Positions 18,638 to 26,989 of a stretch of DNA of 64,000 bases are shown piece after piece. The translations under genes were made by a program, and so were the position numbers. How positions within the stretch are numbered: position 1 is the stretch's first letter; each line of letters begins with the position of its first letter. The notes under the pieces are model-generated. The model saw nothing but the letters and a program-made list of their open reading frames with translations. It was not told where the DNA came from and did not search any database. Source of the DNA: Pseudomonas sp. ADAK13 (GTDB taxonomy: Bacteria > Pseudomonadota > Gammaproteobacteria > Pseudomonadales > Pseudomonadaceae); the NCBI RefSeq assembly GCF_012935715.1, contig NZ_CP052860.1, forward strand, positions 3,286,001 to 3,350,000. The letters are read 5' to 3'.

Positions 18638-19672
18638 TCAGCTGAGTTTGTGCAGGTAGGCCGGCAACGGCTGTTCGGGCAATACCGACAGCACCTTCAA
18701 CCGTTGCAACATGCGCTGCCGGGCCCGTTGCAGGTGCTCGCGCAGGTTCAGCGCGGCGGCGTCGAAGGCGCCGTGCAGCAACAGCTCCAGGATCAACCGA
18801 TGCTCGGCCAGCATCGCCGGATCGGCGCCGATACCCAGCAGTCGGTAGAAAATCCTGCTGATGATCATCGGGCTTTGCCCCTGGCGGATCAGCGCGGCGA
18901 TCTTGCGGTTTTGCAGGCCCGCGAGGCAGTGCTGGTGCAGGTCTTCCTCGATCTGCTCGATCTCTTCCAGGCTGCAGTGGGCGCTGTTCTGCGCGTCGAG
19001 CACGCGCTGCAACATGGCTTGCAGCAGGTCGCGGTCGAGGTTCGGTGCGCTCTGGCGCAGGGCTTCGGGCTCCAGGCAGGCGCGCAGTTCGTAGTCTTCG
19101 GTGACTTCCCGGGCGGTCAGCGGCCCGGCCAGCCATTGGGAATAGGGTTCTTTTTCTACCAGGCCACGGTCCCGCAGGCGCATCAGGGCTTCACGCACCA
19201 CCGCGCGGCTGACGTTGTAGTGCTCGGCGGCGGCCTGTTCGTCGAGGCGGTAATGGCCGAAAGCGATGCAGGTCGACAGCGCTGCGCCGATTTCCTCGAC
19301 AATGCGCTCCCCGAGTGGCCGGGTGTCCACCAGCTCATCTTCACCGTTGAGGCCCAGGTGTGCATGGCTCAAGGGCAGTCGCAGCGGCTCCAGGTCGAGG
19401 CCTTCGGGGTTGATCAGGTAGCCCCGGCCATCGAAGCGGCAAATCAGGCCTTCGTCATGCAACAGGTTCAGGGCCTTGCGCACCGGCACCCGGCTGGTGC
19501 CGAACAGCTCGGCCAGCGGCGCTTCCAGCAACACCAGGCCATGACGGGCAGTGCCGTGGGTGATGGCGTCGCGCAAAACCTGGTGAATCATCGCGTAACG
19601 GGAAGCCGAGGCTGACACTGCTTTCATCGGGTTCTCTGGAGCAAACGGGTCGGTGGCCGGGGATTCTCTCAT
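18638..19672 (-). CDS. GntR/FadR-type regulator with two winged-helix domains
   Basis: A 344-residue regulator. The first GntR winged helix covers about residues 24-88 (LAELFGTSRVPVRKALNLLHDEGLI). A second lies at about 120-180 (AEHYNVSRAVVREALMRLRDRGLV), followed by an FCD ligand-binding domain. Standard FadR-type proteins have one DNA-binding domain and about 240 residues. ATG 19672 follows ACAGG; ATG 19627 (MKAVSASASRYAM) is an alternative start giving 329 residues. It is divergent from the amidase operon, and two related inverted repeats lie in the shared gap. It probably controls that operon in response to its substrate. Confidence 0.85.
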   Translation of the reverse strand: MRESPATDPFAPENPMKAVSASASRYAMIHQVLRDAITHGTARHGLVLLEAPLAELFGTSRVPVRKALNLLHDEGLICRFDGRGYLINPEGLDLEPLRLPLSHAHLGLNGEDELVDTRPLGERIVEEIGAALSTCIAFGHYRLDEQAAAEHYNVSRAVVREALMRLRDRGLVEKEPYSQWLAGPLTAREVTEDYELRACLEPEALRQSAPNLDRDLLQAMLQRVLDAQNSAHCSLEEIEQIEEDLHQHCLAGLQNRKIAALIRQGQSPMIISRIFYRLLGIGADPAMLAEHRLILELLLHGAFDAAALNLREHLQRARQRMLQRLKVLSVLPEQPLPAYLHKLS

Positions 19673-19752
19673 AGTTGCGCCTGTCACTCTGCGCCACGTC
19701 GGTGGCACTTTTTTGGGGCCTTCAGAGGGTGGTTGTTACTTTTCTGCACCAA

Positions 19753-19779
19753 AATGTATTTATTAATAAAAGATACATT
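19753..19779. promoter_or_regulatory. Putative GntR operator 1
   Basis: Perfect 7-bp inverted repeat AATGTAT (19753-19759) and ATACATT (19773-19779). Inside it is the 12-bp palindrome TTTATTAATAAA (19759-19770). It lies 80 bp upstream of the regulator gene, in the region of its own promoter. Confidence 0.5.
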
Positions 19780-19917
19780 ATTTCATTGTGGGCGAGTATT
19801 GAACGCCGCCGAATATTTCTTTTGATGTCAACAACCCATCTATCCCGTGGGTCTGACCCAAAGTGCCAGATGCTTCAAACATCACCCCTGAGAGACTGGC
19901 ACGAAAGCTGCCTTTGT

Positions 19918-19948
19918 AAAATGTACATTTTATTAATATGTACGTTTT
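19918..19948. promoter_or_regulatory. Putative GntR operator 2 at the amidase start
   Basis: AAAATGTACAT (19918-19928) and ATGTACGTTTT (19938-19948) form a 10-of-11 inverted repeat around TTTATTAAT. It shares the AAATGTA half-site and TTATTAAT core with operator 1. It ends 15 bp before the amidase ATG, where bound protein would block initiation. Confidence 0.55.
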
Positions 19949-19963
19949 CAGAAGGTCATTCCC

Positions 19964-21307
19964 ATGTCAGACGCCACTTCACTGGCCGAGGATTTCGCCA
20001 GCGGTCGCAGCGACCCGGTGCACGCCCTCGAACAGGCACTCGCTCGCGCGAGCCAGGCCCCCAGCGTATTCATCTCCCTGACCGCCGAGCGCGCTCGGCG
20101 TGAGGCCGAAGCGTCGGCTGCCCGCTGGCGTGCCGGCCAGCCATTGAGCGTGTTCGATGGCGTGCCCCTGGCCTGGAAAGACCTGTTTGATGTGGCCGGC
20201 AGCATTACCACGGCAGGCGCGGCCCATCGTCGCGACGCGCCGGCGGCTTTGCTGGACGCGCCGAGTGTAGGTCTGTTGTGCCGCGCCGGGATGGTCAGCG
20301 TGGGCAAGACCAACCTCAGCGAGCTGGCGTACTCCGGCCTTGGGCTGAACCCGCACTTCGGCACCCCGCACAATCCGCGCGGCATCGATCAACCGCGGAT
20401 CCCCGGTGGCTCGTCGTCGGGGTCGGCGGTCGCCGTGGCGGCCGATATCGTGCCGATCGCCATGGGCACCGACACCGCGGGCTCTATCCGTATTCCTGCG
20501 GCACTGAATGGCGTGGTGGGTTATCGCAGCAGTTGCCGGCGTTACAGCCGCGATGGCGTTTTCCCGCTGGCCCATACCCTCGACAGCCTCGGCCCGCTGA
20601 CCCGCAGCGTGCGCGATGCGCTGGCCATTGATGATTTGCTCAACGGTCGCGACCAGCGCCAGCCACGCCAGGCCCGCAGCCTCAATGGCCAGCGTTTTTG
20701 GGTTGAACAAAGTGTGCTGGAAGACGCCCGCGTCGAGCCCGGCGTGCGCAACAACCTGCTGTATTGCGTGGACCGATTGAAAGCCGAAGGCGCGCTGATT
20801 GATGTGCGCCCCTCGAAGACCTTCCAGGCCACCCTCGACCTGATCCAGCACCAGGGCTGGCTCGGCTCCTTCGAAGCCTTCGCGCTCCACGAAGCCCTGC
20901 TCGACAGCCCCGAAGCCAGCCAGCTCGACCCTCGGGTACGCCGTCGCCTTGAAGCGGCCCGCACGCTGCCGGCCAGCCAACTGCTGGCGTTGTACGAAGC
21001 GCGCCGGCGCCTGCAACAGCAGCTTGTCGACGAGCTCGACGGCGCGATTCTCATCACCCCCACCGTGGCCCACGTGGCCCCGGCCCTGGCGCCACTGGAA
21101 GCCGACGATCAACTGTTCGTCAGCACCAACCTCGCCACCCTGCGCCTGACCATGCCCGGCAGCTTGCTGGACATGCCCGGCGTCAGCCTGCCCAGCGGCC
21201 GCGATGCCCTGGGCCTGCCCACCGGCCTGCTGCTCAGCGCCCCCAGCGGCGAAGACGCGCGCCTGCTTCGGGCTGCCCTGTCAGCCGAAACAGCACTCAT
21301 TTTTTAA
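19964..21307 (+). CDS. Amidase-signature family amidase (possible half-amidase)
   Basis: A 447-residue hydrolase of the amidase signature family, which cleaves C-N bonds with a Ser-cisSer-Lys triad. The lysine is in [10 protein letters not shown], and the serines are in [14 protein letters not shown] and [16 protein letters not shown] precedes ATG 19964. First gene of a plus-strand series; the next gene (11 bp on) resembles cyclic imide hydrolase. In known cyclic-imide pathways the half-amide product is cleaved by a separate amidase, the role suggested here. GatA and allophanate hydrolase are less likely from the context. The substrate is inferred, not shown. Confidence 0.85.
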   Translation: MSDATSLAEDFASGRSDPVHALEQALARASQAPSVFISLTAERARREAEASAARWRAGQPLSVFDGVPLAWKDLFDVAGSITTAGAAHRRDAPAALLDAPSVGLLCRAGMVSVGKTNLSELAYSGLGLNPHFGTPHNPRGIDQPRIPGGSSSGSAVAVAADIVPIAMGTDTAGSIRIPAALNGVVGYRSSCRRYSRDGVFPLAHTLDSLGPLTRSVRDALAIDDLLNGRDQRQPRQARSLNGQRFWVEQSVLEDARVEPGVRNNLLYCVDRLKAEGALIDVRPSKTFQATLDLIQHQGWLGSFEAFALHEALLDSPEASQLDPRVRRRLEAARTLPASQLLALYEARRRLQQQLVDELDGAILITPTVAHVAPALAPLEADDQLFVSTNLATLRLTMPGSLLDMPGVSLPSGRDALGLPTGLLLSAPSGEDARLLRAALSAETALIF

Positions 21308-21318
21308 GGAGACACATC

Positions 21319-22197
21319 ATGGCTAAAGACATCCTCTGTGCATTTGGCGTCGACGTTGACGCGGTCGCCGGCTGGCTCGGTTCCTATGGCGGCGAAGACT
21401 CCCCGGACGACATTTCCCGTGGCCTGTTCGCCGGTGAAATCGGTGCGCCGCGCCTGCTCAAACTGTTCGAGCGCTATGGCCTGCGCACCACCTGGTTTAT
21501 CCCCGGCCACTCGATGGAAACCTTCCCCGAGCAAATGAAGGCGGTCGCCGACGCCGGCCACGAAATCGGTGTGCACGGCTACAGCCACGAAAACCCGATT
21601 GCGATGACGGCCGAGCAGGAAGAAATCGTTCTCGACAAGTCCATCGAACTGATCACCAACGTCACCGGCAAACGCCCCACCGGCTACGTCGCGCCATGGT
21701 GGGAATTCAGCAAGGTCACCAACGAGCTGCTGCTGAAAAAAGGCATCAAGTACGACCACAGCCTGATGCACAACGACTTCCACCCCTACTACGTACGCAA
21801 GGGCGACAGCTGGACCAAGATCGACTACAGCCAGCACCCCGACACCTGGATGAAACCCTTGGTGCGCGGCGAAGAAACCGACTTGGTGGAGATCCCGGCC
21901 AACTGGTACCTCGACGACCTGCCGCCAATGATGTTCATCAAGAAAGCCCCCAACAGCCACGGCTTCGTCAACCCGCGTCACCTGGAAGAAATGTGGCGCG
22001 ACCAGTTCGACTGGGTCTACCGCGAGCACGAGCACGCGGTGTTCACCATGACCATCCACCCCGACGTGTCCGGCCGCCCGCAAGTACTGCTGATGCTTGA
22101 GCGCCTGATCGAACACATCCAGAGCCATGCCGGCGTGCGCTTCGTCACCTTCGACGAAATCGCCGATGACTTTATCCGCCGCCAACCGCGTACCTGA
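21319..22197 (+). CDS. Polysaccharide-deacetylase-fold hydrolase, cyclic imide hydrolase-like
   Basis: A 292-residue NodB-homology protein (879 bp) starting [19 protein letters not shown] with AAGGAG upstream. Putative metal ligands: Asp in FGVDVDAV, and His in [11 protein letters not shown]4-like blocks YVAPWWEFS and [13 protein letters not shown] follow. This subfamily has two known faces: Helicobacter PgdA-like proteins and Pseudomonas cyclic imide hydrolase (imidase). From memory the P. putida imidase gene is also about 879 bp. No signal peptide is present, which argues for a cytoplasmic small-molecule substrate rather than cell-wall glycan. The amidase, MFS transporter and regulator next to it support imide catabolism. 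Confidence 0.75.
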   Translation: MAKDILCAFGVDVDAVAGWLGSYGGEDSPDDISRGLFAGEIGAPRLLKLFERYGLRTTWFIPGHSMETFPEQMKAVADAGHEIGVHGYSHENPIAMTAEQEEIVLDKSIELITNVTGKRPTGYVAPWWEFSKVTNELLLKKGIKYDHSLMHNDFHPYYVRKGDSWTKIDYSQHPDTWMKPLVRGEETDLVEIPANWYLDDLPPMMFIKKAPNSHGFVNPRHLEEMWRDQFDWVYREHEHAVFTMTIHPDVSGRPQVLLMLERLIEHIQSHAGVRFVTFDEIADDFIRRQPRT

Positions 22198-22239
22198 TAC
22201 CTGTAACCAACCCCTGGCCAACCTCCCGAGGCGCGATTC

Positions 22240-23580
22240 ATGTCTATCTACAACAAGCTTGATCTGACTGGCTGGAAACCCCGGCAACTGACGCCCAAGG
22301 AAGTGCGTTTCGCCACCTGGATCGCGTTTTTCGCCTGGGTGTTTGCGGTGTATGACTTCATTCTTTTCGGCACCTTGCTGCCGGAAATCGGGCGGCACTT
22401 TAACTGGGGTGAAGTGGAGCAAGCGGAGATTGCGACATGGGTGGCGGTAGGCACCGCCGTAGTCGCGCTGGCCATCGGTCCGATCGTGGACAAACTGGGC
22501 CGGCGCAAAGGGATTATTTTCACCGTGGCCGGTTCGGCGATCTGCTCGGCGCTGACCGCCATTGGCGGCGCGTGGGGCAAGTCGTCGCTGATCCTGATCC
22601 GTTCGCTGGGCGGCCTGGGGTATGCCGAGGAAACCGTCAACGCGACCTATCTGAGCGAGCTGTACGCCGCCTCCGATGACCCGAAACTGGCCAAGCGTCG
22701 CGGCTTTATCTACAGCCTGGTGCAGGGCGGCTGGCCGGTGGGCGCGCTGATTGCGGCGGGGTTGACCGCGCTGTTGCTGCCGGTGATTGGCTGGCAGGGC
22801 TGCTTTGTGTTTGCGGCGATTCCGGCGATTGTCATTGCGGTCATGGCGCGCAAGCTCAAGGAGAGCCCGCAGTTCCAGATTCACCAGCGCATCAGCGAGC
22901 TGCGCAAAAGCGGCTCGGTGAAAGAAGCGCAGAACGTCGCCGTGACCTACGGCGTGGACTATGACGAACACAGCAAGGCCGGCCTCAAGGCCGCGTTCCG
23001 TGGCCCGGCCCGCCGTGCAACCCTGGTGATTGGTGCGGCGCTGCTGCTCAACTGGGCGGCGATCCAGGTGTTCAGCGTGCTGGGTACATCGGTGATCGTC
23101 AGCGTGCACCACATCTCGTTCGAGAACTCGCTGATCATCCTGGTGCTGTCGAACCTGGTGGGTTACTGCGGTTACCTCAGCCACGGCTGGATGGGCGACA
23201 AGATCGGTCGGCGCAACGTGATCGGCCTGGGCTGGATGCTCGGCGGGCTGTCGTTTGCCGGGATGCTGTTTGGCCCGAGCAACATGGCGATGGTGGTCGG
23301 GCTCTATAGCCTGGGCCTGTTCTTCCTGATCGGGCCGTACTCGGCGGCGCTGTTTTTCATCAGCGAAAGTTTTCCCACCAGCATCCGTGCCACCGGCGGC
23401 GCGATCATTCATGCCATGGGGCCGATTGGTGCGGTAGTCGCCGGGTTTGGCGCGACCCAAGTGTTGTCGGCCGGCAGTGACTGGCAGACCGCCGCGCTGT
23501 GGTTTGGCGCAGTGCCGTGCTTTTTGTCCGGTGCGCTGATGTTTGCCGCACGCCATGTGCGTCCGGAAACCGTCCAGTAA
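22240..23580 (+). CDS. MFS transporter
   Basis: A 446-residue major facilitator with 12 predicted helices. The A-like loop motif [13 protein letters not shown] follows helix 2 and its counterpart [13 protein letters not shown] sits between helices 8 and 9. [20 protein letters not shown] in helix 1 resembles the aromatic acid/metabolite:H+ symporter group. A long cytoplasmic loop (about 205-250) separates the halves. Located between the imidase-like gene and an SDR gene on the same strand, it is the likely substrate importer of this island. The substrate cannot be read from sequence alone. Confidence 0.85.
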   Translation: MSIYNKLDLTGWKPRQLTPKEVRFATWIAFFAWVFAVYDFILFGTLLPEIGRHFNWGEVEQAEIATWVAVGTAVVALAIGPIVDKLGRRKGIIFTVAGSAICSALTAIGGAWGKSSLILIRSLGGLGYAEETVNATYLSELYAASDDPKLAKRRGFIYSLVQGGWPVGALIAAGLTALLLPVIGWQGCFVFAAIPAIVIAVMARKLKESPQFQIHQRISELRKSGSVKEAQNVAVTYGVDYDEHSKAGLKAAFRGPARRATLVIGAALLLNWAAIQVFSVLGTSVIVSVHHISFENSLIILVLSNLVGYCGYLSHGWMGDKIGRRNVIGLGWMLGGLSFAGMLFGPSNMAMVVGLYSLGLFFLIGPYSAALFFISESFPTSIRATGGAIIHAMGPIGAVVAGFGATQVLSAGSDWQTAALWFGAVPCFLSGALMFAARHVRPETVQ

Positions 23581-23591
23581 GGAGTCAGTTG

Positions 23592-24353
23592 ATGAGTCGT
23601 AAAGTTGCGTTGATTACCGGTGCCGCCAGCGGCATCGGCCAGGCCCTGGCGGTGGCGTATGCCCGCAGCGGCGTGGCGGTGGTGGGCGGCTATTACCCGG
23701 CCGATCCCCACGACCCGCACCACACCGTTTTACTAGTGGAAGAAGCCGGCGGTGAATGCCTGATGCTGCCGCTGGACGTGGGCGACACCGCCTCTGTGGA
23801 TAACCTGGCCGCGCAGGCGATCCAGCATTTTGGTCGCCTCGATTACGCGGTGGCCAACGCAGGGTTGTTGCGGCGTGCGCCGTTGCTGGAGATGACCGAC
23901 GAGCTGTGGAACGAGATGCTCAACGTCGACCTCACTGGGGTGATGCGCACCTTCCGGGCGGCGACCCGGCACATGCAGGAAGGCGGCGCGCTGGTGGCGA
24001 TTTCATCTATTGCCGGTGGCGTGTATGGCTGGCAGGACCACGCGCACTACGCAGCGGCCAAGGCCGGTGTGCCGGGGTTGTGCCGGTCGCTGGCGGTGGA
24101 ATTGGCGCCGCTGGGGATTCGCTGCAATGCGGTGATTCCGGGGTTGATCGAGACGCCGCAGTCGCTGGATGCGAAGAACTCACTCGGCCCGGAAGGGCTG
24201 GCGAAAGCCGCGCGGGCGATTCCGCTGGGCCGGGTAGGGCGGGCGGATGAAGTGGCGTCCCTGGTGCGGTTCTTGACCAGTGAGGAATCGAGTTACCTGA
24301 CCGGGCAGAGCATTGTGATTGATGGTGGGTTGACCGTGCGCTGGCCGGACTGA
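23592..24353 (+). CDS. Short-chain dehydrogenase/reductase (first SDR of island)
   Basis: A 253-residue classical SDR. NAD(P) site TGAASGIGQ (about residues 10-18), NAG motif VANAGLLRR, catalytic Ser in AISSIAGG and the YxxxK dyad in HYAAAKAG, ending [21 protein letters not shown] 23592 is chosen because AAGGAG lies 8 nt upstream; the upstream in-frame codons belong to the MFS gene. It begins 11 bp after the MFS stop. Probably oxidises or reduces a hydroxy/keto intermediate of the imported compound. The AAAKAG replaces the usual ASKAA, within family variation. Confidence 0.88.
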   Translation: MSRKVALITGAASGIGQALAVAYARSGVAVVGGYYPADPHDPHHTVLLVEEAGGECLMLPLDVGDTASVDNLAAQAIQHFGRLDYAVANAGLLRRAPLLEMTDELWNEMLNVDLTGVMRTFRAATRHMQEGGALVAISSIAGGVYGWQDHAHYAAAKAGVPGLCRSLAVELAPLGIRCNAVIPGLIETPQSLDAKNSLGPEGLAKAARAIPLGRVGRADEVASLVRFLTSEESSYLTGQSIVIDGGLTVRWPD

Positions 24354-24393
24354 CCCACGCAGCGTGGAAATGAAGGCTTAAGCGGTGAGGGCT

Positions 24394-24495
24394 TGTTGTG
24401 GCGAGGGGGCTTGTCCCCCGTTGGAGTGCGCAGCGCTCCCGCTTTTTTGGGGCGGCTGCGCAGCCCAACGGGGGACAAGCCCCCTCACCACAGGT
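24394..24495. repeat. REPIN between the SDR genes
   Basis: Inverted REP arms TTGTGGCGAGGGGGCTTGTC and GGGGACAAGCCCCCTCACC flank a short core with GGAGTGCGCAGCGCTCC and GGCTGCGCAGCC. The right arm is the starting point of the 350-bp tandem duplication. Confidence 0.85.
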
Positions 24496-25170
24496 CCAGT
24501 GTTGTCATCAGGAGTTTTTTGTATGTCCCAACTGCATAACCGCCGCGCCGTGATCACCGGCGCCGGCAGCGGCATCGGTGCCGCCATCGCCCGCGCCTAC
24601 GCCGTCGAAGGCGTGCGTCTGTTATTGGCCGACCGCGACGCCGCAACCCTCGCCGAAACCGCCATCACCTGCCGCAACCTCGGCGTCGAAGTCCTCGAAT
24701 GCGTGGCCGACGTCGGCACCGTCGACGGCGCCCGGGCCAGCGTCGATGCCTGCGTCGCCCACTACGGCGGCATTGATATTCTGGTCAACAACGCCGGCAT
24801 GCTGACCCAGGCCCGTTGCGGGGGACAAGCCCCCTCACCACAGGTCCAGTGTTGTCATCAGGAGTTTTTTGTATGTCCCAACTGCATAACCGCCGCGCCG
24901 TGATCACCGGCGCCGGCAGCGGCATCGGTGCCGCCATCGCCCGCGCCTACGCCGTCGAAGGCGTGCGTCTGTTATTGGCCGACCGCGACGCCGCAACCCT
25001 CGCCGAAACCGCCATCACCTGCCGCAACCTCGGCGTCGAAGTCCTCGAATGCGTGGCCGACGTCGGCACCGTCGACGGCGCCCGGGCCAGCGTCGATGCC
25101 TGCGTCGCCCACTACGGCGGCATTGATATTCTGGTCAACAACGCCGGCATGCTGACCCAGGCCCGTTGCG
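24471..25170. repeat. Exact 350-bp tandem duplication
   Basis: 24471-24820 is repeated at 24821-25170; every line compared is identical. The unit begins in the right arm of the REPIN (GGGGACAAGCC) and ends inside the SDR gene (GCCCGTTGCG). Only CG is shared by the left edge, junction and right edge, so this looks like microhomology-mediated or slippage duplication rather than recombination between long repeats. 350 is not a multiple of 3, which breaks the first reading frame. Confidence 0.95.
24523..24903 (+). pseudogene. Truncated SDR copy created by the tandem duplication
   Basis: ATG 24523 has its own SD (CAGGAG) and encodes the first 99 residues of the SDR: TGAGSGIGA nucleotide-binding motif through NNAGMLTQARC. 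At the duplication junction the frame runs into REP and leader sequence, adding about 27 unrelated residues (ending CPNCITAAP) before the stop. It lacks the catalytic Ser and YxxxK, so it cannot be a working dehydrogenase. It could still be translated, giving a short Rossmann-half polypeptide. Confidence 0.85.
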
Positions 25171-25622
25171 TCGACCTGACCATCGATATGTGGAACGACA
25201 TGCTGCGCGTCGACCTCACCAGTGTGTTCGTCGCCAGCCAGCGTGCGTTGCCCCACATGATCGCCCAGCGCTGGGGCCGGATCATCAACGTCGCCTCGCA
25301 ACTGGGCATCAAGGGCGGCGCCGAGCTGACGCACTATGCGGCGGCCAAGGCCGGCGTCATCGGCTTCACAAAATCCCTGGCGCTGGAAGTGGCCAAGGAC
25401 AACGTGCTGGTCAACGCCATTGCGCCCGGGCCGATTGAGACGCCATTGGTAGGCGGCATCAGCGACACCTGGAAACGCGCCAAGGCCGCCGAGTTGCCCC
25501 TGGGCCGTTTCGGCCTGGCAGACGAAGTGGCGCCCACCGCCGTGCTGTTGGCCAGTGAGCCCGGCGGTAATCTGTTCGTTGGCCAGACCCTCGGCCCGAA
25601 CTCCGGCGATGTCATGCCATGA
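24873..25622 (+). CDS. Short-chain dehydrogenase/reductase (second SDR, intact copy)
   Basis: A 249-residue classical SDR starting at ATG 24873 with AGGAG 7-8 nt upstream, both supplied by the second duplicate. Motifs: TGAGSGIGAAIA, LVNNAGMLTQ, INVASQLG (catalytic Ser), HYAAAKAG (Tyr/Lys) and the end FVGQTLGPNSGDVMP. It overlaps the aberrant tail of the broken copy by 31 nt. Co-directional with the imidase island and followed 13 bp later by the small MCGLCG gene. About as similar in layout to the first SDR as two family paralogues; likely successive oxidation steps. Confidence 0.9.
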   Translation: MSQLHNRRAVITGAGSGIGAAIARAYAVEGVRLLLADRDAATLAETAITCRNLGVEVLECVADVGTVDGARASVDACVAHYGGIDILVNNAGMLTQARCVDLTIDMWNDMLRVDLTSVFVASQRALPHMIAQRWGRIINVASQLGIKGGAELTHYAAAKAGVIGFTKSLALEVAKDNVLVNAIAPGPIETPLVGGISDTWKRAKAAELPLGRFGLADEVAPTAVLLASEPGGNLFVGQTLGPNSGDVMP

Positions 25623-25635
25623 GCGGGCACTAAGC

Positions 25636-25929
25636 ATGTGCGGACTCTGCGGCCTGCTGGGCGAAGACTTGCATTGGAGCGATCCGCTGGACGATGAACT
25701 GCCGCGCCGGCGCGAACGCCTGCGCCGAATCGCGGCGATCAATCAGGTGCTGGCGGTGTTCCGGCTCAAGGTCGAAGACTTCCAGGGCGCGTCCTATCTG
25801 CTGCTGGGTGCCACCGGCAAACAGGAACTGGCCAGCGGCCTGGATCAACTGTGGCGGGCGGCGGAGGCCATGCTCGGTCGGCCGCTGGATCCGTTGGACC
25901 CGCGCCTGCTGGATCATCTGGAACTGTAG
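25636..25929 (+). CDS. Small MCGLCG protein of unknown function
   Basis: A 97-residue protein beginning MCGLCGLLGEDLHWSDPL. The N-terminal MCGLCG recalls the exposed N-terminal cysteine of class II glutamine amidotransferases (MCGICG), but the rest is too short for that domain. The body is helical and charged (ELPRRRERLRRIAAIN). Two cysteines three apart could bind metal. It sits 13 bp after the SDR and ahead of a COG0523 metallochaperone-type GTPase, which is compatible with a metal role. Not recognised further. Confidence 0.7.
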   Translation: MCGLCGLLGEDLHWSDPLDDELPRRRERLRRIAAINQVLAVFRLKVEDFQGASYLLLGATGKQELASGLDQLWRAAEAMLGRPLDPLDPRLLDHLEL

Positions 25930-25994
25930 GAGCCCGGCTTGCCGGCGATGGCGTCCTTCATATCGTCATCGCCGGCAAGCCGGGCTCCCACAGG
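25927..25994. repeat. Imperfect-class REP hairpin before the GTPase gene
   Basis: TAGGAGCCCGGCTTGCCGGCGATG pairs with CATCGCCGGCAAGCCGGGCTCC around GCGTCCTTCATATCGT. It is a different REP sequence class from the GTGGCGAGGG units elsewhere in the window, and overlaps the stop of the MCGLCG gene. Confidence 0.8.
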
Positions 25995-26014
25995 GGCATC
26001 ATTGAGGTAGAAAT

Positions 26015-26989
26015 ATGAGCATCGCTCTAAACGTGATCACTGGCTTCCTCGGCAGCGGCAAGACCACCTTGCTCAAGCGCCTGCTGCAAGGCGAAAGCCT
26101 CGGCGATACGGCGTTGCTGATCAACGAATTCGGCGACGTTGGCATCGACCATCTGTTGGTGGAAGAAGTGGCGCCGGACACGGTGCTGCTGCCCAGCGGT
26201 TGCGTTTGCTGTTCGATTCGCGGCGAGTTGAAAGACGCCTTGCTCGGCCTGTTGCAGCGCCGCGAGCGCGGCGAGATTCCCGCCTTCAAGCGGGTGATCC
26301 TGGAAACCACCGGCCTGGCCGACCCGGCGCCGATCCTTGCCACCTTGAACAACGACGTTCAACTGCGCGGGCGCTTTCATATCGGCCTGGTGGTGACACT
26401 GGTAGACGCCAGTCACGCTGCCTTGCAAGAACGCCTGCACCCGGAATGGCTGGCGCAGGTGGCCGCCGCCGATCGCCTGCTGTTGAGCAAGACCGACCTC
26501 GTCGAAGACTGCGACTCGCTGCGGGCGCACTTGCAGGCGCTGAACGCCGGTACGCCGATCCTCAATACCTGCGATATCGACAGCGGTGAACAACTGCTGC
26601 TCGGCGAGGGCCTGCGCAGCACCGAACCGGCGGCTGAAGTCAGACGCTGGAAACTCCATCAAACCACCGCCGCCAACCATGGCGCGGCGCAGGTCTGCTG
26701 CCTGACCTTCGATCAGCCGCTGGATTGGGTCGGCTTCGGGGTCTGGTTATCGATGCTGTTAAGATGCCACGGCGAACGTATTCTTCGCGTCAAAGGACTG
26801 CTCAACGTGAACGCAAGTTTGGCTCCCATCGTTATCCATGGCGTGCAGCATTGCTTGCATGCACCGGTTCACCTGCCTGCCTGGCCGGGTACCGACCGGC
26901 AATCGCGCCTGGTGTTTATCCTGCGTGGCCTCGACCCCGCGTTGCTGCGCCGCTCCTTTGAAGTGTTCTCCAGAAGGTTCGCCGCATGA
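26015..26989 (+). CDS. COG0523 (CobW/P47K) GTPase
   Basis: A 324-residue G3E GTPase. Walker A GFLGSGKTTLLKRLL at the N-terminus, the family metal-binding motif CVCCSIRGEL, ETTGLADPAP (E of the G3E set), SKTDLVED (NKxD equivalent) and a C-terminal CobW_C domain. Relatives insert zinc, cobalt or iron into client enzymes. The neighbouring imidase-like deacetylase is a predicted metalloenzyme, so it is a possible client. GAGG precedes ATG 26015, and the stop overlaps the next start (ATGA). Function beyond the family is inferred. Confidence 0.87.
   Translation: MSIALNVITGFLGSGKTTLLKRLLQGESLGDTALLINEFGDVGIDHLLVEEVAPDTVLLPSGCVCCSIRGELKDALLGLLQRRERGEIPAFKRVILETTGLADPAPILATLNNDVQLRGRFHIGLVVTLVDASHAALQERLHPEWLAQVAAADRLLLSKTDLVEDCDSLRAHLQALNAGTPILNTCDIDSGEQLLLGEGLRSTEPAAEVRRWKLHQTTAANHGAAQVCCLTFDQPLDWVGFGVWLSMLLRCHGERILRVKGLLNVNASLAPIVIHGVQHCLHAPVHLPAWPGTDRQSRLVFILRGLDPALLRRSFEVFSRRFAA

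Noticed and set aside
21304..23556. 750-codon open frame antisense to the imidase and MFS genes
   Set aside because: It mirrors high-GC third-codon bias of the real genes, has a low-complexity His/Gln/Arg-rich translation and spans two genes with clear families.
24385..24522. N-terminal extension of the truncated SDR frame
   Set aside because: It translates REP sequence ([18 protein letters not shown]); the true start is ATG 24523 after CAGGAG.
25636..25929. Class II glutamine amidotransferase from the MCGLCG start
   Set aside because: At 97 residues it lacks the rest of the Ntn-hydrolase domain; only the first six residues resemble that family.
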